Shown here: positions 26,798 through 37,172 of the stretch, in pieces
How positions within the stretch are numbered: position 1 is the first letter of the stretch
Layout: every line of letters begins with the position of its first letter
Source: CAWBOY01 sp963790585
GTDB taxonomy: Bacteria > Planctomycetota > Planctomycetia > Gemmatales > Gemmataceae
DNA: 64,000 nucleotides
Direction: 5' to 3'
Assembly (NCBI GenBank): GCA_963790585.1
Contig: CAWBOY010000007.1
Coordinates: forward strand, 62,001-126,000
Program-made: the position numbers and the translations under genes
The notes under the pieces: model-generated
The model's database searches: none
Seen by the model: the letters and a program-made list of their open reading frames with translations, nothing else
What the model was told of the DNA's origin: nothing

Positions 26798-28439
26798 ATG
26801 TCGAGTCAAACAATTACCAATACTCCGCCTCCCGGCGCGGCTCCGCGGCACGACAATCAACTCAGCGCCTTCCGTGATGCGCGAGGACGATCTGCTGGTT
26901 CCGCGTTTCTTTGGCTTGATCGGGGCCTGTGCGGTTGTATTCGCCGGCGCCGTCTTGATTTTGATGCGCTTTGGCTTTCGCAATGCCTTGCAACCGTATC
27001 TGGGAATGGGCGGCTTCATTGTGCTGCTTGTTCTGGGTTTGGCGTTCATGCTGTTTCATGCGGCGTTTGATCGCGACCTGACCTTTCGCCGACTTTACGG
27101 TATCTTCGGCGGCGCGGTGCCGCTGGTCTTTGGCTTTTTTCTGATGCTCGTGCCGTGGCCCAATGCCATCGGCGACATGTTTTTCCTGGGCTATTTGCTG
27201 TTGACTGTGGCTTTGCTGTTCGGCCTCGCCTTTCTTCGTAACGAGACGGAGGCGGATCTGCGGCGCGTCGCGTTCATGGCTATCGGCGTCGCCGGGGTGA
27301 TCATGGCCGTCGTCGGGCTGCTAGTGGCGGGAATTTACTCCGATATTCTCTTGCCGACCGGTCTCCTGTTGGCTTTGCTTGGGCTCGTCTACCTCAGCAG
27401 CTTTGCCACGAATCAAGCGGGCACGGATCTTGGTTTTTATGCCGGCGCGGCCATCGGCGCGATTGGTGCCTTGGCCGTGTTGATCGCGCTCGTCCGGTCG
27501 TTCTTTCCCGGTTGGTTTCACAGCGGCCTCACCGATGCACCGACGTTTTTCATTCCGCGCGGCGTGCTTTTGCTTACGGCGGGATTGGTCTACCTCTTCG
27601 TCTCCATCGGCCTGACGTCCGACAATCGGCTGGTCGTGATGACGCGGCGCGAGCTGGGAGCCTACTTCTTTTCGCCGGTCGTCTACCTGGTTTTGATGGC
27701 GTTCATAATCGTGCAGTGGATTTCGTTTATGTTCTTCGTTGGGCAACTCACGGGAGATCCGCGCGATCCGCGCAGTGGTGGGCCGATCCCCGAACCGATC
27801 GTCGCGTTTTATATTCAGCAGTGGTGGCCGATCATCTTTTGCGTCGTGTTGGTGCCAGTGCTGACGATGCGGTTGCTCAGCGAAGAGAAGCGCTCGGGAA
27901 CGCTCGAACTGTTGCTGACTTCGCCGGTCGACGAGATTCACGTCGTACTCAGCAAATTTATCGCCGGTTTTTTGATGTTCATCCTTATGTGGGTGCCGTT
28001 CTTCCTATTTCTGATTTCGTTGCGCATGGGCAACAACGTCGAGGAAGCGAAAAAGGATTTCGACTACATGCCGTTGCTTGGCTTCGCGCTCGCCCTGCTG
28101 ATTACGGGAGCGAATTTCATCAGCATCGGCCTGTTCTTTTCGAGCCTTACCAAAGATCAGATCACGAGCGTCGTGCTGACGTTCGCCGCGATGCTGGGGC
28201 TGACGATGGTCTTCTTTATCCGCCGGCTCTTCTTCCAGCGGGAGGAACTCCCTGGCCCGGATGGAACGACGATCACGTCGGCGTGGTCCGTGGTGCTGCG
28301 GCACATTTCGTACATCGACACGTGGTTTGAGACGATGGATGGCAAGCTGATTTTGAAATATCTCTTGTTCCCGATTTCCTCGGCGATCTTCTTTCTGTTT
28401 TTGACGACTAAGGTTCTCGAAGCGCGGAAGTGGAGTTGA
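26798..28439 (+). CDS. ABC transporter permease, GldF-like (possible frameshift near 26878)
   Basis: About a dozen hydrophobic helices in two blocks. An N-terminal block (LIGACAVVFAGAVLILMRFG onward) is followed by the ABC-2 part, which has the landmark MTRRELGAYFFSPVVYLVLM and LSEEKRSGTLELLLTSPVDE. The ABC-2 core starts at ATG 26877 at the latest. A second frame from ATG 26798 gives a plausible cytoplasmic leader (SSQTITNTPPPGAAPRHDNQ, then LSAFRDA). This joins the permease frame if one base is removed near 26878, as in other genes of this window. Its stop overlaps the start of the next gene. Confidence 0.82.
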
Positions 28440-30574
28440 TGACTATGACCGAGATGCCAACTTCACCCAAGTCAGCCGCCGAGTCTCCGATCTTCGCAAG
28501 AATGGCTTCGCGGCGCGAATCGATCGGCACGGTGCTTATGGGCACCGGGGCTGTCGTGCTCGTCACGTTGGTGATCCTTCGCTTTGTTTCGGGCAATTAC
28601 GCGGGCGTCGTGTCGGCCTGGGCCATCTGCGTCGCGGCCGGCATCATCCTGAGCGGGCTCAGCTTCTTTTTCATGAAGGCGAGCCCGGACTTACCGGTGT
28701 CGGATGTCATGCGACTCAATTGCATGATGCTCGCCGGTTTCGTCGGCCTGGCCGCGGTCTGCCTTGGGCTGCTGCTGCCGTTCATCAACCCGCTCTACAC
28801 CACGATTACCGGCGGCCTGGAGGAATGGCGTAAAAATCCTTGGGTCCTCGTGGCGATTGCCGTGCCGCTGCTGGGCGGCCTGGCTCTCATCATGTTTGGG
28901 CTACAACTCGGCCGGACCCTGGAGCGCTCCCACGCGACCATGCGGCGGATCGTTTACGGGTACAACACGGTCCTCGGCGGCTTGCTGCTCCTCGCCGTTC
29001 TCCTGCTGTTCAACGTGATGTCCTACGCTCGTGTGCCGCCGTTCACGGTCTTCAACGAGCCATTCGACTGGACATCGAGCGGGCAATATACGTTGTCTGA
29101 CAAAACGAAGAGCTTTCTCCGCAATCTGAAGACACCGATCAAAGTCGTTGCAATCTCTCCGGCGGAGTACCGCGTCGTCGATTCGCTACTTGTCGGTTGC
29201 GCGAGCATGGCGCCAGATAAGTTTTCGTATATGGTGCTGACGCGCGATCGCATGGACGACAAGGAGGAGGTCCAGCGTTTGATGAAGCGCTACGCGCCGG
29301 GGCAGATTCTGGATCCGTTTGGTCTGCTCGTGATCGCTGGGACCGAACCGAACGCGGTGGCCGATTTCATTAAAAACGCTGACTTGATCGACCAGGAAGG
29401 CGGCATGCGTCGGCCGGACGCACCACCGACATTCATCGGCGAAAACGCCTTGCTCAAGTCGATGACCTATCTTGTCGAAGGCAAGGTCCGCTCCCACGTT
29501 TATTTCACACAGGGTAATGGCGAGTGCGATGTCAAGGACTCCGCGGGGCCCAATGGGATTGGCAAGATTTTCAGTCGCCTCGGCGAAGGAAACTATGAGC
29601 CACATGCGTTGAGCTGGAAGCCCGGGATGAAGCGGTTTACCGACGATGCTGAGTTCAAGAAAGACGATGCCGATTTGCTCGTGATGGTGCGTCCCACTCC
29701 CGCGGGGCCACGATTCTCAGATGACTTTCTCGATGCCGTGCGTGCGTTTCTTAACGGTGAGGGCGGGCGCAAGAAGGGTAAGCTGCTTCTTCTGCTGGAC
29801 GTCAGCCGCGAGGAAGGGCAGCAGATGAAAGTGACCGGGCTGGAAGCCCTCCTCACGCCATTCGGGGTGAAGGTCAATAACGACCATGTCGTCGCCATCA
29901 ATGGTGTAAAGCGCGATCCCCTGGCCGTGATCGTGCTGACGAATTTTGAAAGCACCAATCCCATTGCCAAGGCCTTCATGAATCCGAATTCGGGAAAAGT
30001 GACACCGTTCCTCTTCCGGGACACCCGAACCGTCGTGCCGCTGCCGGAAGGAAATCCCGGCGCACCGTTCAAAGCGGAAACGCTTCTTTCGGTACCCGAG
30101 GAACAACTGATCTGGGCTGAAGCCGACTTGAACATCGATCCTGTCGCGCGGGTCAGCACCCTGCGAAAAAATAATAACGTCGACGAGGTCGAACGAATTA
30201 TCAGCAAAAACCCGCTGTCGGTGGCGGTTGTTTCGTCCGAAGCGAGTCTCGACGCCGCCCCTCAGCGTGGCCAAGCGGTGCCGCAAAAGCCACGTCTGGC
30301 GGTCTTCGGCGATGCCTATTGGTTGACGAACCAGGCTTTGAGTTCTCAATATGGGGAAAACGGCGCTGCGCTCTTCACCAGCACCCTGTCCTGGCTGCGC
30401 GAGCGCGGCGACCTCGGAGCGGATCCCAAAATCAAGGGCCGATCCCAGGCCACCTACGAAGTTTCCCTGCCGAATGATAATGATTACTGGCGCGTTGTGT
30501 TGCCGCCAGGTTTTATCATGTTGCTCTGCACTTTCGCTCTCGGTACTACCGTTTGGGTGGTTCGCCGGCGCTAG
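28439..30574 (+). CDS. GldG-like ABC auxiliary membrane protein
   Basis: A protein of about 711 residues. Four hydrophobic helices near the N-terminus lie at about 35-55, 60-80, 98-120 and 135-160, with a further helix near 185-205. A large periplasmic part follows with the GldG/IFT52-like look (YTLSDKTKSFLRNLKTPIKV, LLLLDVSREEGQQMKVTGLE). A last helix, FIMLLCTFALGTTVWVV, precedes the RRR end. The ATG overlaps the permease stop (ATGA), indicating coupled translation; the ATG at 28445 is better spaced from GGAG. It probably works with the ATPase and permease in export or envelope assembly. Confidence 0.85.
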   Translation: MTMTEMPTSPKSAAESPIFARMASRRESIGTVLMGTGAVVLVTLVILRFVSGNYAGVVSAWAICVAAGIILSGLSFFFMKASPDLPVSDVMRLNCMMLAGFVGLAAVCLGLLLPFINPLYTTITGGLEEWRKNPWVLVAIAVPLLGGLALIMFGLQLGRTLERSHATMRRIVYGYNTVLGGLLLLAVLLLFNVMSYARVPPFTVFNEPFDWTSSGQYTLSDKTKSFLRNLKTPIKVVAISPAEYRVVDSLLVGCASMAPDKFSYMVLTRDRMDDKEEVQRLMKRYAPGQILDPFGLLVIAGTEPNAVADFIKNADLIDQEGGMRRPDAPPTFIGENALLKSMTYLVEGKVRSHVYFTQGNGECDVKDSAGPNGIGKIFSRLGEGNYEPHALSWKPGMKRFTDDAEFKKDDADLLVMVRPTPAGPRFSDDFLDAVRAFLNGEGGRKKGKLLLLLDVSREEGQQMKVTGLEALLTPFGVKVNNDHVVAINGVKRDPLAVIVLTNFESTNPIAKAFMNPNSGKVTPFLFRDTRTVVPLPEGNPGAPFKAETLLSVPEEQLIWAEADLNIDPVARVSTLRKNNNVDEVERIISKNPLSVAVVSSEASLDAAPQRGQAVPQKPRLAVFGDAYWLTNQALSSQYGENGAALFTSTLSWLRERGDLGADPKIKGRSQATYEVSLPNDNDYWRVVLPPGFIMLLCTFALGTTVWVVRRR

Positions 30575-30601
30575 ATTTCACACGAACAAGGCTGACCCGC
30601 C

Positions 30602-33121
30602 ATGAGTTTCAAGACAACGTATGTCCTGTTCGCGATCCTGCTTGGCTTTTTCGTCGTTCTCGGCGTCGTTCTTTGGCTCGGGCCGGGCGGCGGCGTATCG
30701 ACTTCGCCTTATCTGTTCCCGTCGCTCAATCCCGCGAGCGGCCGCTCGGAGTGGTCGAAGATCGACAACATCGAAATCGCACCAGCGTCCGGCGTGAAGC
30801 TGACTTTCGTGCGCTCGGCCGACGAGAAAAGCTGGACCGTGAATGGTCAAAGGGCCAATACAGGCGTAGTCAATTCGCTGATTCAATCGATCGCCACGGC
30901 CAAGCGTGATCCACACGCCGAAAAGCCGGCTTCGTTGGCCGCATGGGGCCTGACGCAGCCACGCGCTACCGTGACGCTCAAAGGCAAGGACCTGGCGCAA
31001 GAAGACAAACTCACGATCGGTACGGAGAGCCTCGGCGAACCCACCGGCGTTGTCTATGCTCTTTCCTCCGAGCGCGGCCAAGAGCCGCTCGCGGTGCCCA
31101 AGTCACAATTGCGCGACGTGCTCAGACCATTCAATTACTTCCGCGACAACAGCGTCCTCTCTGATTCCGGCTCCGATTTCGTGGCAGTCAAGGTGATCGA
31201 TGACAAAGGCAAGCTCGGCCTGACGCGCAAAGACGGCAATCGCTGGATCTTCACCGAGGGATATACGGGCGATGCGAATTTTGGCTCCGGCGCGGACAGC
31301 GATCCTGCGAAGCCGATCGATACCGTCAACACCCTCACGAGCGCTCTCGCGGCGCTCAAGGTTGATAATAAGAACGATGACAGTTCCGATTTCGTCGCCG
31401 ACGATGTCGCCGATTTCGCTCAATACAATCTCGATCCCGCGAAAACGCCGGTGCTGCGTATCGAAGTCATTCGCGAAGAATCGACGACCGGGGCTGATGG
31501 TAAGCCGACGACCAAGACGGTGCCGTTGAAGCTATTGGTCGGCACGAGCGAAAAAGTCGGCGAGAAAAAAGACAAGTATTATGCGCGCCTCGAAGGCGAG
31601 AAGAGCGTGTTCCGCCTCTCCGCCCAGGCCGTGGATCGGATTCGGGACGCAATCCGATCGCCCGAAAAGATGCGGGACAGGCATTTGGTTCGCCTTCTCG
31701 AAGGACCGGCGATCGACGTCATCGACATCGATCGCATCGGCGACAAGCTCGAGTTCCGCAAGGTCGGAGCGAAATTCCAGAAGAACTGGATGCTCCAAAA
31801 AGATGGCCAAACGATGAAAGTCATGGATGCGGCCGTCCAGGGCCTGATCAATTTGCTGAGCAGCGAGTTCCGGCCGGACGAAATCGACCAGCGCCCAGCG
31901 GATCAGGAGGCTGTGCTATTCCCCAAGGATGGTGCGCAGGCGATCGTCACCATCTGGGCCGCGGGTTTGGAGGAGCCGAAAGAGGAAGCCAAGGATAAGC
32001 CTGAGCCTAAGAAGACCGAAACGCCGACGCTGAAGGCGGACAAGAAAGACAAGCCGACGGTGAAACTCACCTTTGGAAAAACGATTACCGGCGCCAAAGA
32101 ACAACAGGTGGCCGTCAAGCGTGAGATGGAAGGCGAGCCGGTAGCGTTTCTTGTGGTGCCTTATCGCGTTCTCACCTCGGTCAAAGAGGGCCCGCTCTTC
32201 TATCTCGATAAAGAACTACCGAAATACAATCCGAAGCTCCCAGCCGATACGGATGTGACGACGCTGCTCCTCGAACTGGACGGCGGCAACAAAGTCATGG
32301 AGATGAGCCGGGAAAAAGCAGGCATGCCGTGGAAATTCACGAAACCGGCTACGCTGGCTGGCCGTCTCGCGGACACCGACAGCGTCACCGCCATTCTCGA
32401 AGGAATGAATGGTCTCGCCGCGCAGGCCCTCGTCAATGACAAGCCCACGGACAAAGAACTACAGGATGGGTACGGTCTGAAAAATCCGAAAAACAAAGTG
32501 ACAATTACGGTCACGAAGGATGGCAAGCCGGTCACGTTTGTCTATGAATTTGGCAAGGATTTCGTGACCAATGCGACGCAGGTTTATGCCCGCGAGGTTT
32601 TCCCGAAGGACCAGGGCGGCCGCGACATGGTCTTCACGGTTGCCAAGGAAAGCCTTGAGCCGTTCGGCCGAGAGTTAGAAGACCTGTCGATCTTCAAATA
32701 CGATCCCAATGACGCTCGCGGACTCAAAGTCTCGGGTTGGCGGCATGTTCTCTCGCTGATCACGCTTGAATTTACGAGCACCGACGGCCTCACGTGGGCT
32801 CCGAAAAGCGTTCCTCCTGGATTCGTCGCCGAGCCGGTCAAGGCCGCGAATCTGGTGCGTCTTTTGTCAAATTTGAGAGCGGAACGGATCGTCGGACGCG
32901 GGGCCAGCACAATCAAGCCCGAGTATGGCTTCGATCCCAAGACGAACGAAGAGATGCTCGAGATCGAAGTCACGCTCAAGGACGGCAAAGCTCATAAATT
33001 AACACTGGGCAACGCGAGCGGTGATAATGCGTTTTACGTCCGCCAAGGCGATGATGTTTTCACGATCTCGAAGTCTGTCTTCGGCGATCTGAAGAAATCG
33101 CCTAAGTTCTTCAATCCCTAA
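30602..33121 (+). CDS. DUF4340-domain protein with N-terminal membrane anchor
   Basis: An 839-residue protein. One transmembrane helix at about 6-26 (YVLFAILLGFFVVLGVVLWL) precedes repeated DUF4340-like beta domains: KSWTVNGQRANTGVVNSLIQ, then PASLAAWGLTQPRATVTL and FNYFRDNSVL. A highly charged Lys/Glu/Pro linker lies at about 455-490. DUF4340 genes commonly follow GldG-like genes, as here (27 bases between), so it is assigned to the same envelope system. The role is unknown. Confidence 0.85.
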   Translation: MSFKTTYVLFAILLGFFVVLGVVLWLGPGGGVSTSPYLFPSLNPASGRSEWSKIDNIEIAPASGVKLTFVRSADEKSWTVNGQRANTGVVNSLIQSIATAKRDPHAEKPASLAAWGLTQPRATVTLKGKDLAQEDKLTIGTESLGEPTGVVYALSSERGQEPLAVPKSQLRDVLRPFNYFRDNSVLSDSGSDFVAVKVIDDKGKLGLTRKDGNRWIFTEGYTGDANFGSGADSDPAKPIDTVNTLTSALAALKVDNKNDDSSDFVADDVADFAQYNLDPAKTPVLRIEVIREESTTGADGKPTTKTVPLKLLVGTSEKVGEKKDKYYARLEGEKSVFRLSAQAVDRIRDAIRSPEKMRDRHLVRLLEGPAIDVIDIDRIGDKLEFRKVGAKFQKNWMLQKDGQTMKVMDAAVQGLINLLSSEFRPDEIDQRPADQEAVLFPKDGAQAIVTIWAAGLEEPKEEAKDKPEPKKTETPTLKADKKDKPTVKLTFGKTITGAKEQQVAVKREMEGEPVAFLVVPYRVLTSVKEGPLFYLDKELPKYNPKLPADTDVTTLLLELDGGNKVMEMSREKAGMPWKFTKPATLAGRLADTDSVTAILEGMNGLAAQALVNDKPTDKELQDGYGLKNPKNKVTITVTKDGKPVTFVYEFGKDFVTNATQVYAREVFPKDQGGRDMVFTVAKESLEPFGRELEDLSIFKYDPNDARGLKVSGWRHVLSLITLEFTSTDGLTWAPKSVPPGFVAEPVKAANLVRLLSNLRAERIVGRGASTIKPEYGFDPKTNEEMLEIEVTLKDGKAHKLTLGNASGDNAFYVRQGDDVFTISKSVFGDLKKSPKFFNP

Positions 33122-33170
33122 CACCATCTCGTTACGCGATCGGCCGCATTCGCCCGCAAAAGGATTTGTG

Positions 33171-34583
33171 ATGCCACCTCTTTCCATGAAGCGCATCAAC
33201 CTCGGTACGGACGCTGCGGCCAGCCTGCTTGCGGCGCTTCGAGCGAAATTGAGTTCTCAAGGCGATGTCGTCTCCGCAAATGGGCGAGAACTCACTCAAA
33301 AGGTGTTTGGGTCTCCGCTCACGCCGATCCAGGTCGTCGAACGGATTTGCACCGACGTCCAGAAAAAGGGCGTGGCTGCCGTTTTTCACTACACCGAGCA
33401 GTTCGACAAGGTCACCATCAACGCCGATACGCTCCGCGTCACAAAATCGGAGATGGCTCTGGCTCACGCCGCGGCGAGTCCGGCCTTCTTGGAAACCGTC
33501 CGTCGCATACGCAAGAACATATTCTCGTTTCAGTCCGGCCTGGTCCAGCGCGACGCCACTCTAAGGGCGGCGGGGCAATACGAGCTGAAGTTGCGCTATC
33601 GGCCTATGCGCCGGGTCGGCGTGCTGGTCCCTGGAGGAGCGGCCGCTTATCCGTCGACCTTGCTCATGACCGTCGTGCCAGCCCAGGCTGCGGGAGTGCA
33701 AAGTCTCGCGGTCGTGATGCCGCCCACGAAATCTGGATCGTACAACAACGACCTTCTCGCGGTCTGTTATGAACTCGGTATCAACGAAGTTTATCGCGTC
33801 GGCGGCGCTCAAGGCGTCGCCGCGTTAGCCTATGGCGTCGCGGGCATTCCCGCAGTCGATATGATCGTCGGCCCGGGAAATATCTTCGTCGCTTTAGCGA
33901 AGAAGCACGTCTACGGCCAAGTTGCGATCGATTGCATTGCCGGGCCGAGCGAGGTGGTGGTCATGGCCGACGAAAGCGCGCCGGCCGAGTTCGTCGCTGC
34001 CGACCTATTAGCTCAGGCGGAACATTCACCCGGCGCGAGTCTGCTTGTCACATGGAGTGCCGACCTTATCGAGCGCGTAGCGGCGGCGTTAGAGGCACAG
34101 CTGGAAACGATGGAGCGCGCTGACCTGGCGCGCGATAGTCTGGAACAGTTCGGTGCCTTCGTCCTGGCCCGCGATGTCGACGAAGCCATTGCCTGCGTAA
34201 ACGAGCTGGCGCCGGAGCATCTCCAGATTTGCACGCGCGACGCCGCCAAGCTCGTGGATCGGATCGATAACGCCGGCGCTATATTCGTCGGTCATTATTC
34301 ACCGGTGGCTGTCGGCGATTATGCCGCTGGCCCATCCCACGTCTTGCCGACGGGCGGCACCGCCCGATTTACGAGCGGCCTATCCGCCAATGATTTCCTG
34401 CGGCGCTCGAGCGTTCTCAATTTCACCGAAACTGGCCTCGCTGGCATGGCTGAAGATGTGCGCCTACTTGCCAATTGCGAAGGCCTCACCGCTCACGCCG
34501 CCAGCGTCCAGATTCGCGCGACGCTCAATGGCCAGGCCAAATCGGTAATTGAGGGGCATTCGGCAACCCCGGCTATGAAATAA
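33171..34583 (+). CDS. hisD: histidinol dehydrogenase
   Basis: A 470-residue enzyme that oxidises L-histidinol to L-histidine in two NAD-dependent steps. Family landmarks are YRPMRRVGVLVPGGAAAYPS, VYRVGGAQGVAALAYG, VDMIVGPGNIFVALAKKHVY and the zinc/catalytic region DLLAQAEHSPGASLL. The end GLSANDFLRRSSV is normal. AGGA lies 6 bases upstream of ATG 33171. No other his genes are nearby. It is 49 bases behind the DUF4340 gene and could be read through from it. Confidence 0.95.
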   Translation: MPPLSMKRINLGTDAAASLLAALRAKLSSQGDVVSANGRELTQKVFGSPLTPIQVVERICTDVQKKGVAAVFHYTEQFDKVTINADTLRVTKSEMALAHAAASPAFLETVRRIRKNIFSFQSGLVQRDATLRAAGQYELKLRYRPMRRVGVLVPGGAAAYPSTLLMTVVPAQAAGVQSLAVVMPPTKSGSYNNDLLAVCYELGINEVYRVGGAQGVAALAYGVAGIPAVDMIVGPGNIFVALAKKHVYGQVAIDCIAGPSEVVVMADESAPAEFVAADLLAQAEHSPGASLLVTWSADLIERVAAALEAQLETMERADLARDSLEQFGAFVLARDVDEAIACVNELAPEHLQICTRDAAKLVDRIDNAGAIFVGHYSPVAVGDYAAGPSHVLPTGGTARFTSGLSANDFLRRSSVLNFTETGLAGMAEDVRLLANCEGLTAHAASVQIRATLNGQAKSVIEGHSATPAMK

Positions 34584-34821
34584 ACCGACCTCTTGTAGAA
34601 ATCACTTGACCTTTTTTCAAACGTGTGAATCAAAAAGCAACACTTCCTCTCCGCAATAGGCTACCAATCCACGGCCGCCGATGATTACAACTGCATACAG
34701 GATAAGGAAATAGGAGAAATATCAAAAATTCGCAGTTGACAGGTTGCGGGAATGGTATCGCAGTTGCATTTAAGACAGGGCGTCAAAGCCATCTGAAGAA
34801 TCTGTCTCATGGAGGTGCGCC

Positions 34822-35079
34822 ATGCAAGTCGAACTTCATTGCCAGCATTGTGCCTGCCGCTTCGCCGCTCATCCGGATACGCCCGCCGCTGAAGTGCTCG
34901 ATCGCATGGCGGACGAAGGACCGTGGTATGCGCTCGGAGACGGCGAGACGTTTGAAGATATGATCTTTTCGACACTCTTCGCTCGCGGCGAGATCCGCTG
35001 TTCGGAGTGCGGTGAAGTCGCCTCTGTGACCGAGGAGAGCCTCGGCCAGTTGGCTATGGAAGTCCTGGGTCATTGGTAA
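34822..35079 (+). CDS. small zinc-ribbon-like protein, unknown function
   Basis: An 85-residue protein with two CxxC pairs: CQHC at 7-10 and CSEC at about 60-63. Between them is a helical part (DTPAAEVLDRMADEGPWYAL). The pairs could bind one zinc. GGAGG lies 6 bases upstream of the ATG. A strong intrinsic terminator follows at 35108, so the gene is a stand-alone unit. The 238-base gap before it holds nothing recognisable. Confidence 0.7.
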   Translation: MQVELHCQHCACRFAAHPDTPAAEVLDRMADEGPWYALGDGETFEDMIFSTLFARGEIRCSECGEVASVTEESLGQLAMEVLGHW

Positions 35080-35107
35080 CCACGAGGCCGCCCTCCCTCT
35101 TTCTATA

Positions 35108-35131
35108 GCCCCCGGCTTGCCGGGGGTTTTT
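35108..35131 (+). terminator. intrinsic terminator
   Basis: GCCCCCGGCTTGCCGGGGG followed by TTTTTC: an 8-9 bp GC stem, a 2-base loop and a run of five T. It lies 28 bases after the zinc-ribbon gene stop and before the ABC genes. Confidence 0.88.
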
Positions 35132-35225
35132 CATTGGCCCGTCCAATACAATTTGCCTGGCATACCTATGCTTCGCCAATGTTCCGCGCGGAACATTGGT
35201 AAGACCTACCTTAAGCCTGATCAAT

Positions 35226-36248
35226 ATGCCGCCAGCCATCCAAACAGACGATTTAAGGCGAACTTACACGGTCCGGCGTACACGAAGACCCGCTACCTCA
35301 TCTAAAACCCCGGCCGCCGATCTGACTGCCCTCGACGGCGTTTCCCTGGAAATTCCAGCCGGCGAATTGTTCGGCCTTCTCGGCCCGAACGGTGCCGGCA
35401 AGACAACTCTCATCAAGATTTTGACAACCCTCCTGTTGCCCACCGCCGGCACGGCGACCGTGTGTGGATTTAACGTTGTCAATCAAGCCGACGAAGTGCG
35501 ACGACGCATCAATATGGTCTCCGGCGGCGAATCCTCCGGCTACGGTCTCTTGACGATCCGCGAGAATCTCTGGCTCTTTTCGCAACTCTACGGCGTGCCG
35601 CGTAAAGAGGCGCTGGCGCGGATTGATCGCATGCTCCAGGTCACAGCCTTGACCGATCGCGCGGACACCAAGATAAGCCAACTCTCTACCGGGCTGCGTC
35701 AAAAGATGAATTTTTGTCGTGGCTTCATCACCGACCCCGAAGTCCTGTTCCTCGACGAACCGACGCTCGGCCTCGATGTCACGGCGGCGCGGGCGATACG
35801 GCTCTTTCTCAAACAATGGCTGGCCGAAAAGACCGGGCGCACGCTGCTGCTCACGACCCATTACATGTCCGAGGCCGACGAGTTGTGCGATCGGCTGGCC
35901 ATCATTGATAAGGGCCGGGTTCTGGCTCTCGATCCGCCGGCCGTGCTAAAGCGGCGCGTTCAAAAACACAGCATATTCGAGATCGTACTCGCTTCGAGTC
36001 TCGCATCGGATCAGCTTGAGGACCTTAGCCGCATTGCGGGTGTCCAGCGAGCAACGGTGACGGTCGGAGAAGAATCGACCCGAGTTCATCTCCAACTCGA
36101 GGTGGAGGGCGTAATTGGCTCCGTCGTTCAGGCGATCGTGACCTCCGGCGGTCAGATAATGACGCTCAGCAAACAGGAGCCGACCTTGGAAGATGTGTTC
36201 ATCCAGCTCGTCGGACATGGCTTGACCGAGAGCGAGGCGAAGTCATGA
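35226..36248 (+). CDS. ABC-2 type transporter ATPase
   Basis: A 340-residue protein. Walker A GPNGAGKTT (53-61), Q-loop region MVSGGESSGYGLLTIRENL, signature LSTGLRQKMN, Walker B VLFLDEPTLGLD and H-loop TTHYMSEADELCDRL are all present. Drug/polysaccharide-export type ATPase with a C-terminal accessory region. The start is ATG 35226 because the earlier frame to 35196 only offers TTG. The permease start overlaps its stop by 4 bases, so they form one export system with unknown cargo. Confidence 0.9.
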   Translation: MPPAIQTDDLRRTYTVRRTRRPATSSKTPAADLTALDGVSLEIPAGELFGLLGPNGAGKTTLIKILTTLLLPTAGTATVCGFNVVNQADEVRRRINMVSGGESSGYGLLTIRENLWLFSQLYGVPRKEALARIDRMLQVTALTDRADTKISQLSTGLRQKMNFCRGFITDPEVLFLDEPTLGLDVTAARAIRLFLKQWLAEKTGRTLLLTTHYMSEADELCDRLAIIDKGRVLALDPPAVLKRRVQKHSIFEIVLASSLASDQLEDLSRIAGVQRATVTVGEESTRVHLQLEVEGVIGSVVQAIVTSGGQIMTLSKQEPTLEDVFIQLVGHGLTESEAKS

Positions 36249-37069
36249 GGGCGGTCGTGACTCTCTTTGTGCAGGCGACGCTGGCACGGGCCTATCCGCG
36301 TGTGATGGGGCTGGTGCGCGAACCCGGCTGGATTCTGCAAGAGACCGTGTTGCCGATCCTTCACGTCTCGGCGTATGCCTTCGTCTACCGCTCGCTCAAC
36401 GCGCCCGATTTGGTCGGCTTTGTCATCCTGGGCGGGGCGATGACGGCGTTTTGGCTAAACGTCCTTTGGGCGATGGGGGCCCAGCTTTATTGGGAACGAG
36501 ACTCGGGGAACCTGGAACTTTTCATCATCGCGCCGGCGTCGATGATGGCCATCCTGGCCGGTATGGCCGTCGGCGGCATCGTCATGACACTCTGCCGGGT
36601 CACCGTCATCGTCACCGCAGGCAGTCTACTCTTCGGAGTGGTTTTCGCGCCGACGAGTTGGCTCGCGCTTATTGGCGTGTTCCTGTTGACCCTCCTGGCG
36701 CTATATGGCCTTGGAATGGTGTTCGCATCTGTCTTTCTGATGTGGGGGCGGGAAGCGTGGCATGTCGTCAATCTCTTGCAAGAGCCGGTGTACCTTGTCT
36801 CGGGTCTCAACTATCCCGTAAGAACCCTTGGCACCATTGTCGCCATGCTCGCCTCGGTGATTCCGCTGACCATCGGTGTCGACGCGCTCCGGCAAGTGCT
36901 GTTTCCGCGAACGACCCAGGCCATCTTCGCACCGCTGTTTAGTTTGGAAACCGAAGCTGTCTTGCTTGCAGTCTTATCAGTGATCTATCTCGTGTTGGCG
37001 TGGTGGCTGTTGAAGGTTTTTGAATACCGCGCTCGGCACGAAGGGCGGCTGACCGTGCGAGGCCAATAA
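36245..37069 (+). CDS. ABC-2 type transporter permease
   Basis: A 274-residue membrane protein with about six helices (for example FVILGGAMTAFWLNVLWAMG and TSWLALIGVFLLTLLALYGL). The ABC-2 landmark GREAWHVVNLLQEPVYLVSG, followed by YPV, precedes the last two helices. Its ATG overlaps the ATPase stop (ATGA). The permease is a single half-size chain, so it probably dimerises. Confidence 0.9.
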   Translation: MRAVVTLFVQATLARAYPRVMGLVREPGWILQETVLPILHVSAYAFVYRSLNAPDLVGFVILGGAMTAFWLNVLWAMGAQLYWERDSGNLELFIIAPASMMAILAGMAVGGIVMTLCRVTVIVTAGSLLFGVVFAPTSWLALIGVFLLTLLALYGLGMVFASVFLMWGREAWHVVNLLQEPVYLVSGLNYPVRTLGTIVAMLASVIPLTIGVDALRQVLFPRTTQAIFAPLFSLETEAVLLAVLSVIYLVLAWWLLKVFEYRARHEGRLTVRGQ

Positions 37070-37172
37070 AAAACCGCCCGAACCACTCAAAAAAGCGCTC
37101 TCGACCCAAAACTCTCCGCTTCGTATGGTGCGCACCGTAGGTGGACGGTAGCTCCAGATGGAGGGGATTCTC

